From positions 7,023,051 through 7,087,050 of the forward strand of contig CM067319.1 in assembly GCA_034231615.1 (NCBI GenBank): a DNA stretch of 64,000 bases, in the 5' to 3' direction. The stretch comes from Meghimatium bilineatum. Lineage: Eukaryota; Mollusca; Gastropoda; Stylommatophora; Philomycidae. A model generated the notes under the pieces. It worked only from the letters and a program-made list of their open reading frames with translations, searched no databases and was not told where the DNA came from. Position numbers and translations under genes: made by a program. Every line of letters begins with the position of its first letter. The first letter of the stretch is position 1. Of this stretch, positions 22,610-33,900 are shown piece by piece.

Positions 22610-23170
22610 CATAGAGCTATGATTCCGGTGTTGTTTCCTCTGGCCAATATGTCTGCCTCAGCGTTTCATGCTCAGAACACTCTTGAAGTATATGTTTGGC
22701 ACTCTGTGCTGCCTGTCCACATGTACACATCGCCGTGTTGCCAATCTTGAACTTTGTACACATGTGACTGCGGAGTCGGTTGTGTCCTGTTCTGAGACGT
22801 AGAATTATAACTTGTTCTGATCTGTTCATAATGTGATAATCATCTTGTGTTGGTGTTTGTGGCTTTCTTATTGACTTGATCATCTGTTTTTTCTGATGGT
22901 AGGTGATTGGTATATCTGGTTGGTCTTCGGCAGCACCTTCCTTAGCCAGTTGGTCTGCTTTTTCATTTCCTGGTATTCACAGTGAGAGGGTATCCACTGC
23001 ATGGTTACCCTATACTGGTACGATAATTTTCTAAGTAGTTTTTTCAAGTCTGTTAGTTTTCCAGACTGGAGAGCTTGAAGCACTGACCTTGCATCTGTCA
23101 GGAATACCACAGGCTGTAGGCCAGAGTTGGAGTTCAGCAGTTTTATTAGCTGCCACACTAATTGCCTGGT
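22610..23170 (-). repeat. LINE RNase H region
   Basis: Two minus frames read VVFLTDARSVLQALQSGKL with MQWIPSHCEYQEM, and QVIILRLRTGHNRLRSHM with MCTCGQAAQSAKHILQEC. These are the RNase H and Cys-rich tail of a LINE. The second is also seen at 41990-42310 (+). Confidence 0.85.
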
Positions 23171-23330
23171 TGTCTAGAATCACTTTTGTCGGTATATTTT
23201 TTTTAAAATTTGGAATTCAGTAGTTCGAGTGACTGACACACTTAAGACCCCTTAACATCATTTCCCATTAAACATCCCAAAGCGCATTTTTCTATCGAGA
23301 CTATGCAAAGCACAAATAGCAATACCCCTT

Positions 23331-23582
23331 GTTCTTCAGCGTTCATTATCAAACTTCCGCTGGATCTCTCATGTAGCAGGGCAATGATCCTACTAGATTT
23401 CACTCCTAAACTCCCGCTGGATCTCTCTTGTAGCAGGACAATGATTCTCAAACTCCTGCTGGATCTCTCTTGTAGCAGGACAATGATGCTCTAAATTTTC
23501 AGCACGCTGTCAGAGAATTGAAATACGTTGTGTCACCGTTTTATTTGCGTCAATGGCACGATACATCTGTCTTCGGCGATAT
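23331..23582 (+). repeat. SINE S1 copy with internal triplication
   Basis: The block ctggatctctcttgtagcag (with aaactcc before it) occurs three times (near 23355, 23412 and 23458) before a single copy of the other half ending acatctgtcttcggcga. Confidence 0.85.
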
Positions 23583-23825
23583 TCTGGGTACTTGACCTCT
23601 GACAAGTCAAGATTGAGCTTGAACCCACGTCGTAGAAACCCCGTTTATAAAAAAATGGGGTTTTTATAAACGCCGAAGAAGGATGGCTCCTTAGCAACAT
23701 CATAACAAAAAAGCTGGGTTGTTGTTTTTTTGTTTGGTCATATAAAGAGACATTCATCAACAGATATATAAGAATATATCCTGATATACAGACAGGGAAG
23801 AGATATAACAAAAACTGTCGGATCA

Positions 23826-26310
23826 CTGCAGAATGACCTAGACTATTGCATCCTGGTGTGATGATTCAGTGGCACTGATCAACCAAGAGAAGGCTGCGGT
23901 GAAATGGTTCTCTCTTAGCAATCACATCGTAAAGTCAGCGAAGGGACGTTTGAAGATGAGAGGGTACGATGTAATTAGAACTTCATCCTTACAATACCTT
24001 GGCGTGCTATTTGATTGTAGTATGTGTCTACGAAAACACGTTGATCATGTTATCACAAAGACCCGCAAAGGATTTTCAGCCCTGAGATTAATGACACTAA
24101 ACAACCACAGCTCGTAATTTTATATGAGGCTCTTGTACTCTCTGTAATTGAATATGGAGACGCCCCTATCACCGCATGTCACACATATATTGACTGGAGA
24201 GAATTCAAAACAAAGCGATGCGGATCATTCTTGCTTGTACAAGGGACACACCCTGTTTGGCTATGAGATTTCTCCTTGAATTTGACATGTGAATTGAATT
24301 TGAAGTGATATGTGGCGTGCCCGTGCACACTTTAGAGTTAGTTCTGACATAGACCACCCACTACACAGCAAGCTCCCTCATGTGAAGGGAAGCAGGCTCA
24401 AGAGAGGAAAATCGTTGATGAGTCGGGCCGAATATACCGTTAAACATATCTGCGCCCAGGAGACATAACTCCTGGCGATGAATGGATACCTATTGCACTC
24501 AAAGGAGAGTGCAGGGAAAATAGCACATTAAGCGTTGATGTTGAGGTCTAGGCACTAATCTGCGAGAATACCGATGACACAGATGTCGTGATTTACACGG
24601 ACGAGTTGGTCATCCGTCACCGCCGATGCGGATGGGCCTTTACTGCCAGATTAAAAGGAAGAACAGTGCACGAAGCCAGTAGTGCCTTTACCGCAACAAT
24701 GACTAGTCTAACAATGTAAGTATTCGCCGTAACGCAGGCACTTTACTGGCTGGAATCTCAAGCCTATTCCCATGCGTGCATACTAAGTGACTCACTAAAT
24801 ATGATTCAGAAAGTAAAAACAGGTGATTACGTAGGGAATGGGCAGAGTCATTAGAGAGAATTAAAATGCGGGCATCACTACGAAAATAAAAATAACCAAA
24901 TGGTCGGAGGGTGTCCGACAAAGTGGAGGGTGCCGCAGTAACCGAATGAACAAATAGTAAAGCAAAATGAATTAAACAGGTTACCAAAAACACTTACCTT
25001 GCCTATGAATAAAAATATATATAAAAAAGTATATATAAAAATATACAATAAAACTAAACAGGACAATTCTCCACGTATCGGCTGAAATGGAACCTTTTTC
25101 AAGAGACAAACAACAGTAAACACCACAAAAATAAACAAAATAGATCACTTAGATTTCATAAAGCCACGTCTCCATGACGCAGGAATGGAAACACATCTAG
25201 TAAAAGAGAATGTATTAGTATTAGTTTGACAACCTAGCAAGGCAAAATTATATTTTCTCACGTTGTCCCCATATGTCTCTGTTCCCTTCAGTCTTGCCTG
25301 TTGTGACTATGTTCTTAAAACCTGCCTGTCCGATAAAGTGATAAAAGGGGTCTTTTTCTTATCTTTTTCTTATATTATTCTTGCATTCATTATAAACACC
25401 CCAACCACATGTATATTGCATCTAATTTCCCACTTTCCAGTGTGTTTATAATGAAAGCACGCATTTTCTCTTTTACTAGATGCATTTCCATTCCTGCGTC
25501 ATGGAGACGTGGCTTTATGAAATCTAAGTGATCTATTTTGTTTATTTTTGTGGTGTTTACTGTTGTTTGTCTCTTGAAAAAGGTTCCATTGAGCCGATAC
25601 GTGGAGAATTGTCCTGTTTAGTTTTATTGTATGTTTTTTTATATATACTTTTTTATATATTTTTATTCATAGGCAAGGTAAGTGTTTTTGGTAACCTGTT
25701 TAATTCATTTTGCTTTACTATCACTACGAAAACCACGTTTATTTTTGTAACCGGACACGCGGGCGTGGAGGGAAACGAACGAGCCGACCAATTAGCTAGC
25801 CACCACAACCGACGGTCAGCCTATGGACCGAGCAGACATACTCATTGCTCTTCGTGAGTCCTCACGAACAGAAGCTTTTGAGATGAATAAGCATGAGTCA
25901 ATATCGAGAATGCCAACATTGGAAGTGATTCAGAAAGTAGTGATTCAGAAAACCCCTGACAAAGATTTCAAAAAGAGTAGTGAACAAACATAGAACCGGA
26001 ACCATCAGCCATTATACCCTGATAGATTTACTGAAGTGGAGATCTGAGCATCAATGGACGTGTCCGGTGTGCGAAGAGGATAATCAACAGACCTAATACC
26101 TAATACAGACATAGCATGGAAAATAGCTGAAGGCAACGTTAACGACAACGGGAGAAGTGGGCGCCCAACACGTCGATGGTACAGGGATATTTCAGATTGT
26201 TTAAATATTTCTCTGGCTGCGGCAGGTCAACTCGCCCAGAATCGCGGAGTTTTCAGAGAATTCATAAGGAAAACCACGTCCTGAAAAGAATATCATATGA
26301 TGATGATGAT
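23826..26310 (+). mobile_element. LINE (RT end, RNase H, Cys-rich tail), split by an 833-bp insertion
   Basis: Reads VALINQEKAAVKWFSLSNHI, LQYLGVLFDCSMCLRKHVDH and KTRKGFSALRLM; then an RNase H with VIYTDE, VFAVTQALYWLESQA and ILSDSLNMI. After the insertion at 24887-25719 it resumes as FVTGHAGVEGNERADQLA and HQWTCPVCEEDNQ. A second RT C-terminus (GRPTRRWYRDIS ... AAAGQLAQNRG) with a gatgatgat tail follows to 26310. Frames are broken in several places, so the copy is dead. Confidence 0.85.
24887..25719. mobile_element. 833-bp foldback-like element (family X, inverted-duplication form)
   Basis: Flanked by 13-bp direct repeats ATCACTACGAAAA (24874-24886 and 25720-25732) inside a LINE RNase H frame. 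Arms 24956-25212 and 25463-25719 are reverse complements (~257 bp each). A 69-bp head (taaaaataaccaaatggtc...) precedes the left arm and a ~250-bp loop separates the arms. Head, loop and right arm together match the 513-bp copy at 40797-41309. No coding capacity seen. Class unknown; the target-duplication length suggests retrotransposition. Confidence 0.85.
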
Positions 26311-26990
26311 GATAATGATTGCTAAATCTGGACTATTCATCTTACCCGGAAGTTTTTATTTCACATATTTGCAGGCTTTATTTTCTTAAAATCTCGTCTG
26401 AAGCGAAACGAATTTTATATCAGCTGTAGTAGATATTGTAAGTGAAAAAATTTAAGTTAATAAAATAGGTTAGCACAGCTAGTTATATCAGCTGTAGTAG
26501 TTATTGAAAATGCGAAAATTTAAGTTAACAAAATAGGTTAGCACATCTAGTGATATTAAAATAGTGTTGAAATAGGCACGTAATCTCCTAAATCGGCCTA
26601 ACAGCGCTCGAGTGTAAAAGTGTAAGTGTAGTGTAGTGTAGTGTAATGATTATGTTTTCACTGATTACTGATTAGGAGCAAACATCACGACACTGGGCGG
26701 GGACATTGCGGCGGCATGATTGCTCTTGTTATCCGCCCTTAGCCATCTATTTACTGTTCTACGACACCAAAGTTGTTTCAGTCAGTTGTTGGTTATGGTC
26801 TAATCTTTCCAGAAAAGACACAACTTCTCCTATGGACACAGTTTCTTCTCTGGTCACTCCCAATATTTTCATGTAACTAGTAGGCGCCTATGCCTATGTT
26901 AATGTAGGCTTATGCTTGGCAAGGGCATAATGTCGACCGCGGGGTAGAAATAAGAACAGACTGAACTGTGCTACATAATTTTGTTTAGAA
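26311..26990. other. Intergenic, nothing recognised
   Basis: Two similar ~85-bp blocks (tatcagctgtagtag ... aaataggttagcaca) near 26410-26560 and a gtgta microsatellite near 26620-26645. No gene seen. Confidence 0.5.
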
Positions 26991-27153
26991 CAGCAGTTCT
27001 GAACATTTTTTGGCTCATGACCTTGTTTTTGAAAAAATTTTCAAGCGAGGCCCCCCCCCCCCCATATGTCTTTCTTTACAAGCCACTAAGTCTTTTTAAT
27101 ATTAATTTTTGTTACCCCCTCAGGGGGCATCTGGCACATTCTGAGAACCACTG
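26991..27153. mobile_element. hAT-like MITE
   Basis: Starts CAGCAGTTCTGAACATTTTT and ends ttctgagaaccactg, whose reverse complement CAGTGGTTCTCAGAA matches the start. Flanks gtttagaa and tagtagac fit a diverged 8-bp hAT target duplication. Internal poly-C tract. Confidence 0.75.
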
Positions 27154-27510
27154 TAGTAGACCATTGCAAATTAAAATCACATTGTGTAAAAAAGTCCATA
27201 TTAGGTTTGATGTTCATGAGTCTACAGATGATAAATTCAGACTCAGAAAAACCTCTTATAATGTGAAGAGAAATGGAGATCTTGTTGAGAGAATGGACAA
27301 CTTAATATCTTCTTCTTTCATCCATCTGTGTCTCTTCTAATTGTATACAATGTTATAGTCCCTAATCTCTAAAGTGTACCATGGTATTTACATACTTTTT
27401 GAGTTACTGCCTTCATGATGACAATGTTCTGTAGAGCATGTTTATTGTTCTGTCCATTAAAATAAACTGTTGCTTGAAAGATGAATACTCTCAACCAGTA
27501 TAGAGCTTGT

Positions 27511-27795
27511 GCTTTGCCACCAAGCAGTAAAGCTATAGGCCCTATATTATATATATTCGAAGTTTGGGCTTTGCCACCAAGCAGTAAAGCTATAGGCCCT
27601 ATATTATATATATTCGAAGTTTGGGCTTTGCCACCAAGCAGTAAAGCTATAGGCCCTATATTATATATATTCTAAGTTTGGGCTTTGCCACCAAGCAGTA
27701 AAGCTATAGGCCCTATATTATATATATTTTAAGTTTGGGCTTTGCCACCAAGCAGTAAAGCTATAGGTCCTATATTATATATATTCTAAGAATAA
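27511..27795. repeat. Minisatellite, 57-bp unit x 5
   Basis: Copies start gctttgccaccaagcagtaa at 27511, 27568, 27625, 27682 and 27739, each with a tattatatatatt stretch. It lies about 120 bp upstream of the SETD4 start codon. Confidence 0.93.
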
Positions 27796-27915
27796 TAGCA
27801 GAAGAATAAGATACATTCTTAATATAGTATTCTTTATCTGTGTTCTGTGTTCCTATTTCAGTGATTTGTAAATTGCAGCAAAAACAACAAATGATGGAGC
27901 ATTGAGGCAGTTGAA

Positions 27916-27979
27916 ATGAAAAAATTTGGTAGGTGTGGAAGACATCGCAGGTCAAAACATAAAAGCAGAGTTTGCAGAG
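27916..27979 (+). CDS. SETD4: SETD4 exon 1 (start codon)
   Basis: ATG at 27916; 21 codons plus 1 nt, donor gtaagt. The basic MKKFGRCGRHRRSKHKSR parallels human MQKGKGRTSRIRRRK. The phase joins to exon 2 as a Gly codon. Confidence 0.85.
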
Positions 27980-30900
27980 GTAAGTTAAATTCTGAATGCA
28001 TTTTTTAAAATGTAGGAAAGTTATAAAAAGTTTAACCAAACAGGTAAGGTTTTTTTTGAGGATGTTATAGAGAAAAAAAATTGAAATGGTTCATGCCTGA
28101 TTGTTGCTGGGCTGCAAAAGGGGAGCAAAGAATAGCAATACTGTTTACCTTTCATACATTTTGCAATAGGTAAATATGGAGGTTTTGGGGTAGAGTTGTC
28201 TATCCCATCCCATAGGCATATAGGGTCAAAGTGACCTAGAAGCCATGCTGACATTGGATGTGTCAGGTTGAAAGGCACAGATATCACAACAAAGCTGTAA
28301 ACCATGAGACAATGCACTGCATTTTCAAAATTACATTCTGCTAATCTACATGAGTGAGAATGAATGAAGAAGAAGAAATGGTTCTGATTTGTTGGTTTCT
28401 GATTGAGTGACCCAATTGTGTATGCCTTTTGGCCATTCTGAAAATTTAATTCACTGCATGGAAACAGAACAGACAATAACTGCACACAGAACTCTATATA
28501 AAAGTGAAACAGAATTTAGCAAACTATTAATATAGGCTTAAAATTAGCTCTTGCAGCAAACTGCAAGCACATCTCAGCAAAATTAAAACAGCTCAAACTG
28601 ATCAAACATGTCATGATTGATCAAAGTGTAAAAAATATGCCTCCGACTCCATATTACATCCTTGAAACCACTATCGAGGCCAACTCCTTGTGTGTATATT
28701 TTGTACTCGCATATGTATTTTTGTCTGTCTCTTGGTCAACAACTTTGAACTTTGCCCTTCAGATAAGGTTTTCAACAAGATGTCTGTTTTGGAGCCCAAA
28801 TATTTATATTGGTTTTTTTTATGTCCCATGGCATTTCTCTTTATAATTCCTAATTTTTCCAGGACATAAAAATTTGTCCTGTATAGAATATCTATATCTA
28901 GCTTGATATTTGTCCTATACAGAAACTATAATTTGTTTCATTTTTTTCCATGAAATTCTGCCTATTTTTCTGTATCTCAAAACATTTCAAAGATTTTATA
29001 AATTTTTGTTCATTGTCCAAGTTTCAGCTCCATACATTTGGACATGTATGTAGACATGATTCCTTGTCAAAAATAATACTGCAGGGAACTGTCAAATGGG
29101 GTAGAAGCAGAGGAGGGAAAATAAAGATATGGACAGACAACATCAAGGAATGGACAGGACAAGATTTTTCCTCACTCCTCCGCATCGTTTAGGATAGAAA
29201 TTGCTGGACAACTCTGTGTGCTGAAGCATCCAATATGGTACCCCTACAACCTTGATGGGTTACGGGTTTATAGATGGATAGATTATATACTTATATAGAA
29301 TAATATCATCTGGAAAGACTGAAAGGTGTGACATGTGACATATTCTTTCCAGCAGATAATTCTCATCTTGAGTATATTTGTGATTTATTGGAATGTTAGT
29401 AATTATTTCATTTAAAGTACTTTTGGTCATTCCTATTTTTTTAATCTCTATAGTGTTATGAGGCTCTGTGGTGGAATGGTGCAGATTGTGTTTGTGGTAC
29501 CAAGATACCATGTTAAAATCCTGCTGCATGTAATTATGCATCCTGTTTTCAGAAAATAATGGCAAACTACTGAACATATTTATGTTCCCTAGAAAATCAC
29601 TACAGCCCAAAATGCTGGGTTGATGGCTACATCGAGAATAGAAATGAGACCAATTATTATGGTGAGGTACGCTTTTTTTCAGCTGAAGTCAAGTTTGGTA
29701 TTTTAGTGTTATGATTTATAGTTCTCATATAAATATATAAATCATTTGTATCCCTGTCTATTTCACATTATCAGGAGTCTCACAGACACATATGCCAGAA
29801 TATGTCAGTTTGCTGCAATGGATGAAGGTCACTGTGGGCAGCAGTCAGTGGAAGTCGAGTGTCTGGCACTGTCTTGAACCTGCATATTTCAAAGGTAGAT
29901 ATGAGTTATAATTTAACGAATATATTTATAGCTGAAAGTGAAGGATCCAATCCTTGCTTTAGATATTCTTTCAACTACAAATAAGGATCCACTTTAGTCA
30001 TAATCAGGTCATCTGATCATTTTATAAAGTTGATGTCAGGACAAGGCTTTTCCTGGCACCAACATCTGACTGAGACTTTGAGTCTATATACTCTTGTATG
30101 CCTACTGCAAAGAGGAGCAGAGCACTTATAGGAATATCTCCTGTGCTATGTTGTTGGTTTTCTACATTGTGTGTTTATATAGTTCATTAAGCTGTTATTC
30201 TCTCTTGCTTTGAGTAACATAGTCCACCTTGTATGTATATGTTGGTAACTGTTTGCCCTGATTCCATTCTTGACTTAGATACTGGAAGGGGCTTGAGAGC
30301 CACCAAGAACATCAATCCTGGAGATACTATTGTCTCTTTACCACTGGAACTATTGATAACTACCTCAACAGTCTTTGATAGTCATGTTGGATCTGTGTTG
30401 TTGAAGTGAGTATTTTATTTGTGCTGTTCAAGTCAGTATTTGTTCTGTGCTGTTGAGTTTAGTATTTGATCTGTGCTGTTGAGTTGAGTATTTGATCTGT
30501 GCTGTTGAGTTGAGTATTTGATCTGTGCTGTTAAGTATTTGATCTGTGCTGTTGAGTTGAGTATTTGATCTGTGCTGTTGAGTATTTGATCTGTGCTGTT
30601 GAGTATTTGATCTGTGCTGTTAAGTATTTGATCTGTGCTGTTGAGTATTTGATCTGTGCTGTTGAGTAGAGTATTTGATCTGTGCTGTTGAGTATTTGAT
30701 CTGTGCTGTTGAGTATTTGATCTGTGCTGCTGATTTGAGTATTAGATCTGTGCTGTTGAGTATTTGATCTGTGCTGTTGAGTATTTGATCTGTGCTGTTG
30801 AGTATTTGATCTGTGCTGTTGAGTATTTGATCTGTGCTGTTGAGTATTTGATCTGTGCTGTTGAGTTGAGTATTTGATCTGTGCTGTTGAGTTGAGTATT

Positions 30901-33900
30901 TGATCTGTGCTGTTGAGTTGAGTATTTGATCTGTGCTGTTGAGTTGAGTATTTGATCTGTGCTGTTGAGTATGTGATCTGTTCTGTTGAGTATTTGATCT
31001 GTGCTGTTGAGTTGAGTATTTGATCTGTGCTGTTGAGTTGAGTATTTGATCTGTGCTGTTGAGTATTTGATCTGTGCTGTTGAGTTGAGTATTTGATCTG
31101 TGCTGTTGAGTTGAGTATTTGATCTGTGCTGTTGAGTTGAGTATTTGATCTGTGCTGTTGAGTTGAGTATTTGATCTGTGCTGTTGAGTTGAGTATTTGA
31201 TCTGTTCTGTTGAGTATTTGATTTGTGCTGTTGAGTTAATTATTTGATCTGTGCTGTTGAGTTGAGTATTTGATCTGTGCTGTTGAGTATTTGATCTGTG
31301 CTGTTGAGTTGAGTATTTGATCTGTGCTGTTGAGTTGAGTATTTTATCTGTGCTGTTGAGTTGAGTATTTGATCTGTGCTGTTGAGTTGAGTATTTGATC
31401 TGTGCTGTTGAGTTGAGTATTTGATCTGTGCTGTTGAGTATGTGATCTGTTCTGTTGAGTATTTGATCTGTGCTGTTGAGTTGAGTATTTGATCTGTGCT
31501 GTTGAGTTGAGTATTTGATCTGTGCTGTTGAGTATTTGATCTGTGCTGTTGAGTTGAGTATTTGATCTGTGCTGTTGAGTTGAGTATTTGATCTGTGCTG
31601 TTGAGTTGAGTATTTGATCTGTGCTGTTGAGTATTTGATCTGTGCTGTTGAGTATTTGATCTGTGCTGTTAAGTATTTGATCTGTGCTGTTGAGTATTTG
31701 ATCTGTGCTGTTGAGTAGAGTATTTGATCTGTGCTGTTGAGTATTTGATCTGTGCTGTTGAGTATTTGATCTGTGCTGCTGATTTGAGTATTAGATCTGT
31801 GCTGTTGAGTATTTGATCTGTGCTGTTGAGTATTTGATCTGTGCTGTTGAGTATTTGATCTGTGCTGTTGAGTATTTGATCTGTGCTGTTGAGTATTTGA
31901 TCTGTGCTGTTGAGTTGAGTATTTGATCTGTGCTGTTGAGTTGAGTATTTGATCTGTGCTGTTGAGTTGAGTATTTGATCTGTGCTGTTGAGTATGTGAT
32001 CTGTTCTGTTGAGTATTTGATCTGTGCTGTTGAGTTGAGTATTTGATCTGTGCTGTTGAGTTGAGTATTTGATCTGTGCTGTTGAGTATTTGATCTGTGC
32101 TGTTGAGTTGAGTATTTGATCTGTGCTGTTGAGTTGAGTATTTGATCTGTGCTGTTGAGTTGAGTATTTGATCTGTGCTGTTGAGTTGAGTATTTGATCT
32201 GTTCTGTTGAGTATTTGATTTGTGCTGTTGAGTTAATTATTTGATCTGTGCTGTTGAGTTGAGTATTTGATCTGTGCTGTTGAGTATTTGATCTGTGCTG
32301 TTGAGTTGAGTATTTGATCTGTGCTGTTGAGTTGAGTATTTGATCTGTGCTGTTGAGTTGAGTATTTGATCTGTGCTGTTGAGTTGAGTATTTGATCTGT
32401 GCTGTTGAGTTGAGTATTTGATCTGTGCTGTTGAGTATGTGATCTGTTCTGTTGAGTATTTGATCTGTGCTGTTGAGTTGAGTATTTGATCTGTGCTGTT
32501 GAGTTGAGTATTTGATCTGTGCTGTTGAGTATTTGATCTGTGCTGTTGAGTTGAGTATTTGATCTGTGCTGTTGAGTTGAGTATTTGATCTGTGCTGTTG
32601 AGTTGAGTATTTGATCTGTGCTGTTGAGTTGAGTATTTGATCTGTGCTGTTGAGTTGAGTATTTGATCTGTTCTGTTGAGTATTTGATTTGTGCTGTTGA
32701 GTTAATTATTTGATCTGTGCTGTTGAGTTGAGTATTTGATCTGTGCTGTTGAGTATTTGATCTGTGCTGTTGAGTTGAGTATTTGATCTGTGCTGTTGAG
32801 TTGAGTATTTGATCTGTGCTGTTGAGTTGAGTATTTGATCTGTGCTGTTGAGTTGAGTATTTGATCTGTGCTGTTGAGTTGAGTATTTGATCTGTGCTGT
32901 TGAGTTGAGTATTTGATCTGTGCTGTTGAGTATTTGATCTGTGCTGTTGAGTTGAGTATTTGATCTGTGCTGTTGAGTTGAGTATTTGATCTGTGCTGTT
33001 GAGTTGAGTATTTGATCTGTGCTGTTGAGTTGAGTATTTGATCTGTGCTGTTGAGTTGAGTATTTGATCTGTGCTGTTGAGTTGAGTATTTGATCCGTAC
33101 TGTTGAGTTGAGTATTTTATCTGTTCTGCTGAAATGAGTATTTGATATGTGCTGTTGAAGTGAGTATTTGATCTGTGCTGTTGATGTTTCAGTCTCACTT
33201 ATTAAACATTTGAATACACAATCAGTTTTCTTCTGTCCATGGTATTTTCATAGGAACTTAGAGATTTATTTGCCCATGTGTTGCTGGGACCCAAAAAGGG
33301 AATAAAGAGTGGCAACACTGTAACATTCTATGCATGCTGTAAAAGATGACTAAAGAGGTTCTAGAGGTGGGGGTTGGCTGTCCTATCTTATAGAGCAGGG
33401 GTCGGCAACATGTTGATCACGATCTATGGAGAATAGATTTAGTAGAACGGCAACATTATTTCGAAAAGTTTTTTTAATGCAATCATTTAACCGTATCCAT
33501 GATCTCAAAAGGTCTACGAAAAGGGTTTGATTTTTTTTCCAGGTAAATCTTACCGTAGACTTAACTACTGCCCTGTATATTGCCTTAAATACCAGCACAA
33601 GATAGCACATGGTCTGAACAACTCTTCCCCCCCCCCCCCAAGAAATCAGAAAGACTTTTAGTACTAGAAACTTAACCAAATAATGGGGAAAAACTTCACA
33701 CCCCCCCCCCTCCTTCCCCAATGATTTTCTGTAAAAAAGGTCATCAATTTTCTTCAGAAAAAAAGAAGGAACGATACACAAAAATCGGTAATCCCCTTTT
33801 TATTTAGGTAATCCACCGAACCATTTTTTTTCACAAATAGCAACCGTAAGAAATACAAATAAAACACACCAAGAATATGTTTCAAATGTTATAAGGAAAT

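Noticed and set aside
24878-25857. Similar hydrophobic frames on both strands around 25.0 and 25.6 kb
   Set aside because: They are the two inverted arms of element X; the identical peptide follows from the inverted repeat.
27481-27675. Open frame with repeated ALPPSSKAIGPILYIF
   Set aside because: A 57-bp unit is divisible by three, so the frame stays open across the minisatellite; no splice or homology support.
32233-33198. 321-codon open frame rich in NSTDQIL repeats on the minus strand
   Set aside because: It is the reverse of the intronic 26/21-bp satellite. Stop-free reading follows from unit composition, with no non-repeat part.
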